DNA from: Bryobacterales bacterium
Lineage (GTDB): Bacteria > Acidobacteriota > Terriglobia > Bryobacterales > UBA6623
Reading direction: 5' to 3'
NCBI GenBank assembly: GCA_028819575.1
Contig: JAPPLB010000072.1
Coordinates: forward strand, 1 to 58,186
Length of the DNA: 58,186 nt
The notes beneath the pieces are model-generated. The model was not told where the DNA came from, ran no database searches, and saw only the letters and a program-made list of their open reading frames with translations. The translations under genes and the position numbers were made by a program. Positions 43,286-50,667 of this stretch are shown here, piece after piece. Numbering within the stretch: the stretch's first letter is position 1; each line of letters begins with the position of its first letter.

Positions 43286-44263
43286 ATGGACTTCAAAGCG
43301 GCTGTACTCAGCAAAGTCGAAGCCCCTCTCGAGATCCACGATGTCGAGATGACGGGTCTCAAGCCCAACGATGTATTGGTCCGCAACCACGCCAGCGGCC
43401 TCTGCCATACCGATTTTGAAGTCATTCACGGCTCGCTGCGCTTCCCGCTCCCGATCGTGCTGGGACACGAAGCCTCGGGAGTCGTCGAGGCCGTCGGTGA
43501 GGCCGTCACGTTGGTCAAGCCCGGCGACCACGTCGTCTGCTCGTGGAATCCCAACTGCGGGCACTGCTTCTATTGCGACCAGGACCTGCCCATTCTCTGC
43601 GAGCCCTTCTCCCGCCACGTGCCGTCGGAGATTCCCTTCGATCGCGCTTGCCTGATCGGCTGCGGCGTCATGACCGGAGTGGGCGCCGTTTTGAGAGTGG
43701 CGCGTGTCCAGCCCGGAACGTCCGTGGTCGTGATCGGCTGCGGCGCCGTCGGCCTGAACGCCATCCAGGGAGCCAGGCTGGCCGGAGCGGAACCCATCAT
43801 GGCGGTGGATATCCACCAGGAGAAACTGCTGATGGCAACCGCCTTCGGCGCGACCCACACGTCGTTGGCCGGGCGTGATGACGTTCCCTCGGTCGTGCAA
43901 GGCCTCACCCGGGGCCGCGGCGCCGACCATGTCATCGAAGCCGCAGGCATCGACAACACGCTCCAGTTGTCACTCGATGTCTCGCGGCCCGGCGCCAACG
44001 TCATCCTGCTCGGCAAAACGGATGTCACCCGCGAGGTTCACATCCGTTGGGGCTCGATGATGGCGGAACGCCGCATCGTCCGATCGAGCTACGGCGGCGC
44101 CCGGCCGCGTCGCGACTTCCCGCTGCTCGCCCGACTCTACCTCGACGGCCGACTCATGCTCGACGAGCTCATCACCCGGCGCATCTCCCTCCACGAGATC
44201 AACGACGGCTTCTCCGACATGGCCAAGGGCTCGCTCGTCCGCGCAGTGGTGCAAATGAATTAG
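43286..44263 (+). CDS. Zinc-dependent alcohol dehydrogenase (MDR superfamily)
   Basis: A 325-residue medium-chain dehydrogenase. The catalytic zinc ligands are Cys40 (GLCHTD) and His61-Glu62 (LGHEASG). The structural zinc site has the four Cys of CGHCFYC and ILC (91, 94, 97, 105). The nucleotide-binding loop is VVIGCGAVGLNA, followed by an acidic residue (VDIHQEK) that favours NAD. The middle resembles class III and nicotinoprotein alcohol dehydrogenases (GCGVMTGVGAVLRVARVQPG). It follows cysK by 65 bases. Its stop TAG (44261-44263) is the first three bases of repeat copy E, yet the C-terminal INDGFSDMAKGSLVRAVVQ is a normal family end, so the insertion removed nothing important. Confidence 0.9.
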   Translation: MDFKAAVLSKVEAPLEIHDVEMTGLKPNDVLVRNHASGLCHTDFEVIHGSLRFPLPIVLGHEASGVVEAVGEAVTLVKPGDHVVCSWNPNCGHCFYCDQDLPILCEPFSRHVPSEIPFDRACLIGCGVMTGVGAVLRVARVQPGTSVVVIGCGAVGLNAIQGARLAGAEPIMAVDIHQEKLLMATAFGATHTSLAGRDDVPSVVQGLTRGRGADHVIEAAGIDNTLQLSLDVSRPGANVILLGKTDVTREVHIRWGSMMAERRIVRSSYGGARPRRDFPLLARLYLDGRLMLDELITRRISLHEINDGFSDMAKGSLVRAVVQMN

Positions 44264-44443
44264 CCTGTATTTCTCACCACGTGGCGAGGCGAAGTGCGTG
44301 AGAGGGCCGTCAGGACGAGGCGCGAGCCGCTTGGCGCGCGCAGGCGTACTTGAACAGTACGTCGAGCACGGCAAGCAAGCGCAACGAAGTCCTGGCGGCC
44401 CTATGGTGTGCTTCGACCGTCGGGTGGTGAGAAATGCAGGCTA
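44261..44443 (+). repeat. Dispersed 183 bp palindromic element, copy E (full length)
   Basis: Full copy from TAGCCTGTATTTCTCACCAC to GTGGTGAGAAATGCAGGCTA, the best-preserved example. It begins on the TAG stop codon of the alcohol dehydrogenase. The outer arms are nearly identical over 20 bp and pair imperfectly to about 52 bp. Inner hairpins are GCGCGAGCC/GGCGCGCGC with loop GCTT, and CGTAC/GTACG, whose 7-base loop differs from copy C by one base while the stem is unchanged. Confidence 0.95.
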
Positions 44444-44471
44444 ACGTCGTCTTGATCCCGGGTCTCTCTGT

Positions 44472-47400
44472 CTATTGACCGCGCAGCGCAGGCGTCAGCG
44501 CCGTTCGCAAACTGGATACGACCGCCGCCGCGCCCGCGGACAGCCCAAGAACGAGAATCAGCAGAAGGGTGACCAACAGGCTCACAACGGGCGGCTCGCT
44601 CAAGCCGCTCAGCAGGTAGGGAATGACGGCCAACAAGGCCGTGAAAGCTCCGATGAGAAGGCCGAAAACCAGTATGAACGCGTTCTCGGCCAGCACCAGC
44701 CAAAAGATCGAAGTCTGATTGAAGCCAACGGCTTGCAGCAAGGCCAATTCCGCTCGCCGCTCCAGGACATTGCGCACCATCACGACCGCCAAGCCCAATG
44801 TTCCCAGCAACAACCCCAGCCCGCCCAGAGTCTGAAACGTGTTCAGGTAGGTGTTCTCGACGACCAGATAACCCGCAAGGCGGTCCGCCGTGCGGCCCGC
44901 GTCGAAACCGGTGTCGCCCAATCGCGCCTCGAGCTTCGCACCCGCCGCTTCGTCATCCGTCTCCACCAGAAAGAAGTTGTAGCCGCTGTGACCGGGGAAC
45001 ATGTCGAGAAAGTTCTTCTCCGACATGATGAGCTGCGATTGAAACAGGCTCCGTGGCAGCAGTCCGGCGATCACCAGTTTCCGCTGTCGTCCCTGGTCGT
45101 CTTTCATCTCGAGTTCCTGCCCCAAGCCGAGATGCAGGATCCACATCACCGAGTTCACATCTCCGAAGACCGGAATCGCGCCGTCCTCGAAGTCCCGGCC
45201 GAGTATCAGCCAGGGATCCGCCTCTTCCTGCGGCGAGGCGGCAAGAGTCCCCTGGAACGCGAACCCGCCCCGCTCGACCAGTTCGGGCGGTGCTCCCAGC
45301 AATGTCGGGCGCGACGGCTTGTACAGATTGAGACAGCTCGCATCCTCGCCGGGCTTGCTGCGCAGCGGAAAGATCATCGCCCGGTCGAGCTGCTCCTGCT
45401 CGGCCAACTGGTCTTGAAACAACGGCAGGTCCGATTCCGCCACAAACCGGAATCCGCCGTCTCCTGAATCGAACGACGGCTCCTGCTTCGTCACGTCGTG
45501 ACGGTTCACCGCCACCGTCACGATCAGGAACGTTGCGCTCGCGACCAGCGCGGCGGAGAGAACGCTGCGCGTGGGGTAACGCGCGCCGTTGCGGGCGCCC
45601 AGCCGGACCATCGGACCACGGCCTTTCCCCAAGATCGGGTCAGTGGGCGGACTCGCCAACGAGGCTCGGAAGCGGGCCAAGGCCGCGATCAGCAGCAGTG
45701 CGCCGCCCCCGAAGCCGGCAAGCTCCGATATGACCCCTGCCAGCGAGAGTCCGGTCAGCGTCAACGCCACCCCGCCGGCCGCATAGGCCAGCAGCCGCAC
45801 CCGCCTCCCCGGGTCGCCATGCGCCGCGCCGAGGCGGTCCTCCTCCAGAGCCCCCGCCAGCAGCGATCGTGGGCTGAAGCGCACAAGCCGCCGCACCGCC
45901 AGCCAGATCGACAGCACCATCATCACGAGAGCCCCGGCCCCGCCGCCGGCCAGGCTCGCCGTCGAAACGTGCAGTTGCAGGAACGAGCCGCCGACCGCTG
46001 CGCTCCACCAGGTCCTCAACCCGTGCACCATCAGTGCGCCGTAGCCGACCGCGCCCGGCAAGCCGGCCAGAATGCCGACCAGTGAAACCACAGCTCCCTC
46101 AGCCAACAGAAAGCGGCGAACCTGCTTCGGCGTTCGGCCCGTCGACAGCAGCAACCCGACTTCCCGCGAGCGCCGCTCCACTCCGAGCCGGAACAACAAC
46201 GCCACCAGCATCGCCGCCGAGGCGATCAGGAAAATACTGAACCCGATGAAGAGTCCGGAAAAATCCGTCGCGCCCGCCGATGCCGCCAGGCCTTGGGCCT
46301 TGACCGGCGCAAACGCCATGCCGTAGGCGGGCGGGTCCAACTCTTCCCGGAGCGCTTTCGTGAAATCCGCGGCGGCTTCATCGAGCGATTGGTTCTCGCG
46401 CGGGACGAGCCGCAGCGAAGTCAGTTGCCCGAATCGGCTCGTCCATAGCTCCCTGGCCGTGTCGAGTGCAACGAAGGCCTTGGGGGCCGTCCGATAACGC
46501 TCCCAGTACTCCTCGTCAACCGGCCTGATGCGCGCCAGATCGACCGGAAACGGCGGGTCCCAGTCACCCATCGTTTGCGCATCGCTCATGCCTTCGTACA
46601 GTGGCGCCAGATTGCGGTCAGCCGCAAGACCATCGAGGCGGACGACGCCCTTGAGAGTAAACGTGTGTCTCTCCGTCTCGAGGCCGCCGTTCGAGGCAAT
46701 CACGTAGTACGAGAGAGTGACGCGATCGCCGCTGGAAGCTTGCAGTTCGCGGGCAGTCCAGTCATTGATGAGAATCTCGTCGCCGCTGAGGGCCGGCGCC
46801 GGTTCGCCCGATGTCAAGCGCAGCCTCTCTGCTACCGATGCCTGCGCAGTGTCAACGGCGGTCACGGTGGAATAGGGAACTTCCGCGCCTTCGGCTTGCA
46901 TCGTGTTCGCCAGGTAGGTCAATACCGGAACCACGTCCAGCCCTGCTTTTTTGGCCGCGCGCATCGCCGCCTCGGCGAGCGGGACATCCAGCACGATCCG
47001 GTCGGTCTGCAAGGCCAGGGCGCGGTTGTCTTCCACCGCGCTCAAGCTCAGATTCAGATCATCCAGCCGTAGCGAATCACGAAACACGGCGTCCAGTGAA
47101 GCGCTCTCCCCTTCCTCTGGCGAACCGGACACAAACAAGGCATTGGCTCGACCCCGCTGATCGAGTGCGCGTTGCAGCACATCCATCGGCAGGAAAACAT
47201 TGAATGGAAGCTGCTGGCTCGGCGACAACCCGAAACGCCCCATGCCTTCATCCGGCAGAACCGCCGCCACCGTGAGCCGCAGCGTGCGGATGTTCTGCGA
47301 CTTGCGGCCCATGACGAACTCGCTAGGAATCAGCGTGTCGGTCTGAAACCGCAACAAGACGCTCGCGTCTGCCTCCACCTCCAATTCCTTCGCCAGCGAT

Positions 47401-47816
47401 TGATTGACCACGACCGCGCGCCCTTCCGGCAGCGTCGTAGCCCTGGGGTAGAATTCCGCGAAACGCTCGTCAATCCCGTGGATATTCACCCGCGAGGCCC
47501 GCGCCCCCGATTCCGCGGCTTCGAGGCTGCCGCGGATCAACACCGCCGGCGCCGCCCGTCCGAACGCGTAAGCGAAGTTGGTCGCTTCCTCCAGATCTTC
47601 CGCCAACTCCTCACGGAAGTAGCGGTCCGAGACCAGGGCATGGTCGATGTCGCCGAGGCGGTCAAGCGTCAGATCGCGCAGACTTCCCCGCACCGATTCT
47701 CCCACCAACAAGGCGCCCGCCAGAACAGCCGTCCCGACAGCGACACCGAGGGCAACGGCCAGGTGAATGCCGCTGTAGTGGGCGAGAGAACGACGGAGTA
47801 GAAGTCGGCCCGTCAT
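44472..47816 (-). CDS. Large FtsX-type ABC transporter permease (no adjacent ATPase)
   Basis: A 1114-residue membrane protein with two FtsX-like units. The N-terminal helix (YSGIHLAVALGVAVGTAVLA) and a large periplasmic MacB-type region (LTLDRLGDIDHALVSDRYF onward) come first. Three helices follow near the middle (FLIASAAMLVALLFRLGVER and SLVGILAGLPGAVGYGALMV are two), then hydrophobic linker helices, and a second FtsX unit (GPMVRLGARNGARYPTRSVL, VLSAALVASATFLIVTVAVN) whose last three helices close the protein (LGLAVVMVRNVLERRAELAL; a late VLVFGLLIGAF-type segment). A two-unit single chain is typical of lipid or lipoprotein export permeases. No ATPase gene is adjacent, so it must pair with an unlinked one. 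Substrate unknown. Confidence 0.85.
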   Translation of the reverse strand: MTGRLLLRRSLAHYSGIHLAVALGVAVGTAVLAGALLVGESVRGSLRDLTLDRLGDIDHALVSDRYFREELAEDLEEATNFAYAFGRAAPAVLIRGSLEAAESGARASRVNIHGIDERFAEFYPRATTLPEGRAVVVNQSLAKELEVEADASVLLRFQTDTLIPSEFVMGRKSQNIRTLRLTVAAVLPDEGMGRFGLSPSQQLPFNVFLPMDVLQRALDQRGRANALFVSGSPEEGESASLDAVFRDSLRLDDLNLSLSAVEDNRALALQTDRIVLDVPLAEAAMRAAKKAGLDVVPVLTYLANTMQAEGAEVPYSTVTAVDTAQASVAERLRLTSGEPAPALSGDEILINDWTARELQASSGDRVTLSYYVIASNGGLETERHTFTLKGVVRLDGLAADRNLAPLYEGMSDAQTMGDWDPPFPVDLARIRPVDEEYWERYRTAPKAFVALDTARELWTSRFGQLTSLRLVPRENQSLDEAAADFTKALREELDPPAYGMAFAPVKAQGLAASAGATDFSGLFIGFSIFLIASAAMLVALLFRLGVERRSREVGLLLSTGRTPKQVRRFLLAEGAVVSLVGILAGLPGAVGYGALMVHGLRTWWSAAVGGSFLQLHVSTASLAGGGAGALVMMVLSIWLAVRRLVRFSPRSLLAGALEEDRLGAAHGDPGRRVRLLAYAAGGVALTLTGLSLAGVISELAGFGGGALLLIAALARFRASLASPPTDPILGKGRGPMVRLGARNGARYPTRSVLSAALVASATFLIVTVAVNRHDVTKQEPSFDSGDGGFRFVAESDLPLFQDQLAEQEQLDRAMIFPLRSKPGEDASCLNLYKPSRPTLLGAPPELVERGGFAFQGTLAASPQEEADPWLILGRDFEDGAIPVFGDVNSVMWILHLGLGQELEMKDDQGRQRKLVIAGLLPRSLFQSQLIMSEKNFLDMFPGHSGYNFFLVETDDEAAGAKLEARLGDTGFDAGRTADRLAGYLVVENTYLNTFQTLGGLGLLLGTLGLAVVMVRNVLERRAELALLQAVGFNQTSIFWLVLAENAFILVFGLLIGAFTALLAVIPYLLSGLSEPPVVSLLVTLLLILVLGLSAGAAAVVSSLRTALTPALRGQ

Positions 47817-47984
47817 GCGCTCATCATGATACGATTGCCGCGCATCTTCGCGGGCGCCTGCCGGGCGCTCGCCGGCGTGCGAAAGATCTGGAACTGAAAC
47901 TCACTTCTGCTCGAACGGTCTTGACGCCGGACCGGATGTTTCTTGCTGGTATCATCCGCACTCGGGCGGAGGAAAAACTGAACT

Positions 47985-49067
47985 CTACCGGCGCAGGCTT
48001 TCAGGAGCCCGTTGCCGGTCGTAGGCATTCACGCCAAAGGTCCACTTCAGAGGGATCTGCTGCGGCAGGTAGCAGACCTTGTCGTCGCAGGCCTGGTAGT
48101 GAAACACGCCTTCGACGGCGATCGTTCCGTCTGCGCTTACGAGAGGTCGAAGCTGTTTGTTTGCGCCGATCTCAAGATCGCGAACGACTCGAAACCGGCC
48201 CTCGTAGACGGGCACGATCTCGTCGATCGCCGGCAGGTGCAGCAGTTTGGATTCGGGGAACTCGGGCGGCAAGTCCCGCCAGCCGGCCGAGGACGTCATT
48301 TCCCAGTCGACGGGTAGATAACCCGTTACCTCCGGGGCGTATACGTGCATCTTGGGCTTCATCGCAACCTGCAAGATGAGAGAGACCCGGTTACCGCCCA
48401 GAACTTCGCGGTTGCTCGCCGACCAACTCACCCGCAGGTGCGGCGTTTCAGCTTCTCCCTGCACTTCGCCGGGGTCATCGAACTCACGGACCAGGATGCT
48501 CGCCGACGTGAAACGGTCCTGGTAGCGTTCTTCGAAGTACTTCGATTGAACAATGCCGTTCTCGTCGATGACATAGTACCCGGGGTTCGGGATGCCGTAG
48601 AAACGATGGTCTTCCGGGATCCTCTCGTTAAGGATGCCGAACGCCCGGATCACTTCCGAATCGGTATCCGCCAGCAAGGGATACTCGACTCCGGCGCGGT
48701 CGGCAAAGTGCTTGAGAACGGCCGGCGAGTCGTAGCTCACGGCGGCGACGTTCAGCCCCTTCGATTCGAACTCCTCTTTCTGCTCGGCCAACTCGACCAG
48801 TTGCCCTTTGCAGAACGGTCACCAATCCGCCGAGCGGTGGAACAGGAGCAGCAGGCCCTTGGGTCCGCGCAACGATTCGAACGTCCGGGTTTTTCCGCTG
48901 TGATCGGTGATCGAAAAGGCAGGGATGCTCTCGCCGATCGCCGGTCCGGTTCTGACGTTTTGCGCCTGTGCCGGTTCGCAGAATCTCGATGCCCAGGCCA
49001 GCAGCACGCCGATGGCCACGATCGCGCCGAAGAACTTCCATGAGAACTGTTGTCTGACTTGGCTCAT
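47985..49067 (-). CDS. Redoxin/DsbD-alpha fusion, probable selenoprotein (TGA = Sec83)
   Basis: One continuous 361-codon frame interrupted only by TGA at 48821-48819; read as selenocysteine it gives 360 residues. Order: N-terminal membrane anchor (FFGAIVAIGVLLAWA, residues 12-26), AhpC/TSA-type redoxin domain (about 42-220), and a C-terminal DsbD-alpha-like immunoglobulin domain with a Cys pair ACDDKVC (327 and 332). The TGA falls at residue 83 in FHRSADW-U-PFCKGQLVEL, exactly where homologues have the first Cys of W-C-P-F-C, and Cys86 is the resolving partner. A hairpin with a GGUCG loop lies 15-30 bases after the TGA. A plain nonsense mutation is the alternative, but the downstream frame is intact and well conserved. 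It would act as a periplasm-facing thiol/selenol oxidoreductase. Start ATG 49067; the frame is open to 49100. Confidence 0.82.
48780..48813 (-). promoter_or_regulatory. Bacterial SECIS-like hairpin after the in-frame TGA
   Basis: In the mRNA the upper stem is CAACU/AGUUG closing a five-base loop GGUCG. It is extended by a G-G/C-C pair past one mismatch and, beyond a small internal loop, by CUGC/GCAG. The loop starts 21 bases after the TGA, within the known range for bacterial SECIS elements, and carries the G-G-U-C seen in the E. coli fdhF element. Confidence 0.75.
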
Positions 49068-49160
49068 GGGGAAACCAGCCTCAAGACCATGATAGGGCAA
49101 GATCGGGCATGGACGCGTGTTCCGTTGCGTCTCGGCATCGACCCGTCAGAGAGACGCCCG

Positions 49161-50615
49161 CTATGATTCGATCCCCAGTTGTTCCCAGATGGTGTCGACT
49201 CTCTTCTTTACGTCGGCATCCATCTCGATCAGGTCGGGCCAGGGTCGCGTAAATCCTTCTTCCGGCCATTTTCTTGTGGCGTCGATGCCCATCTTCGAGC
49301 CGTAGTTGGGCAGACGGCTCGAATGATCGAGTTGATCGATCGGTCCCATCGTGAATTGGATGTCCCGTTCGGGGTCGATGTTGTTGAGCGCCTTCCAGGC
49401 CACCCCGCTGACGTTCTGGACGTCCACGTCATGGTCGACCACGACGATGCACTTGGTGAACATGGCTTGCCCCAATCCCCAGATGGCGCTCATCACCTTG
49501 CGCGCGTGCAGCGGGTAGGACTTCCGGATCGACACCAGCATCAGGTTGTGAAAGACGCCTTCCGCCGGCATGCACATGTCGGTGATCTCGGGAAGCTGCA
49601 ATCGCATCAAGGGTAGAAATACGCGCTCGATCGTCTTGCCCATGTAGAAGTCCTCCATGGGCGGCGGCCCCACGATCGTGGTTGCGTAAATCGGGTCCTT
49701 GCGTTGGGTGACGCAGGTGACATGGAAGACCGGGAATTCGTCTTCCAGTGAATAGAAGCCGGTATGGTCGCCGAACGGACCTTCGGTCTTCAGCTCGCCG
49801 AGCGTCACATATCCTTCGAGCACGATCTCGGCGTTTGCGGGAACTTCGATGTCTACGGTCTCGCACTTGACCAACTCCACCGGCTTCGAGCGCAAGAACC
49901 CCGCGAAAAGCATCTCGTCCAGGTCGGGCGGCAGCGGCAGAATCGCTGAATACATGGTGGCGGGGTCCGCCCCGATAGCCACGGCCACCTCCATGTGCTC
50001 TTCCTCCCCTGCGGCCAGCCGGCGGCGGTAGTGCTCGGCCCCTTGCTTGTGGGTCTGCCAGTGCATGCCCGTCGTGCGGTCGTCATAGATCTGAAGACGA
50101 TACATCCCGACGTTGCGTTTGCCGGTCACCGGGTTCTTCGAAAACACCATCGGCAGCGTGATGAAGCGGCCGCCGTCCTGGGGCCAACATTTCAGCACCG
50201 GATAGTCGAACAGCGAGAACTCCTCCTTCCGAATCACTTCCTTGACCGGCCCGCTCTTGACTTGCTTGGGAAAAAAGGCGCCCATCTCCGCGAGCTTGGG
50301 CAGCATGCTCAGTTTGCCGATCAGGCCCTGCGGCGTCTTGAGTTCCAGGTACTCGGAAATACGTCCGGCGATCGTCTCCACCGAATCGACCTGCAGGGCC
50401 ACCTCCATCTTCCGCATGCTTGCGAAAGAATTGATCAGTACCGGGATGTCGTAACCTTTGGGGTTTTCGAACAGCAGCGCCGGACCGCCCCGTTTGACCG
50501 CCCGGTCGGCGATCTCGGTGATCTCGAGTACGGGATCGACTTCAACGGCGACTCGTTTGAGCTCGCCTTTTTTTTCCAGCGCTCGAATGAATTCACGAAG
50601 GTCGTTATAGGCCAT
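49161..50615 (-). CDS. UbiD family decarboxylase
   Basis: A 484-residue prenylated-FMN-dependent decarboxylase. Visible features are AYNDLREFIRALEKKGELKR (N-terminal), GPALLFENPKGYDIPVLIN, the GKRNVGMYRLQIYDDRTTGM segment with prFMN/Mn-contact residues, EGPFGDHTGFY with the catalytic Glu and Asp, DPIYATTIVGPPPMED, and a C-terminal RPWPDLIEMDADVKKRVD. It most resembles UbiD proper and the menaquinone-type decarboxylases; the natural substrate (a polyprenyl hydroxybenzoate or an aromatic acid in quinone synthesis) is not determinable from sequence alone. The prFMN-maker UbiX is not in the window. It lies between the selenoprotein and the haem/HEAT lipoprotein. Confidence 0.9.
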   Translation of the reverse strand: MAYNDLREFIRALEKKGELKRVAVEVDPVLEITEIADRAVKRGGPALLFENPKGYDIPVLINSFASMRKMEVALQVDSVETIAGRISEYLELKTPQGLIGKLSMLPKLAEMGAFFPKQVKSGPVKEVIRKEEFSLFDYPVLKCWPQDGGRFITLPMVFSKNPVTGKRNVGMYRLQIYDDRTTGMHWQTHKQGAEHYRRRLAAGEEEHMEVAVAIGADPATMYSAILPLPPDLDEMLFAGFLRSKPVELVKCETVDIEVPANAEIVLEGYVTLGELKTEGPFGDHTGFYSLEDEFPVFHVTCVTQRKDPIYATTIVGPPPMEDFYMGKTIERVFLPLMRLQLPEITDMCMPAEGVFHNLMLVSIRKSYPLHARKVMSAIWGLGQAMFTKCIVVVDHDVDVQNVSGVAWKALNNIDPERDIQFTMGPIDQLDHSSRLPNYGSKMGIDATRKWPEEGFTRPWPDLIEMDADVKKRVDTIWEQLGIES

Positions 50616-50667
50616 TGATCAATATTCCCGCCGCCCGGGTCCCATGGGACCGCTCCTTGCTCCTTGC

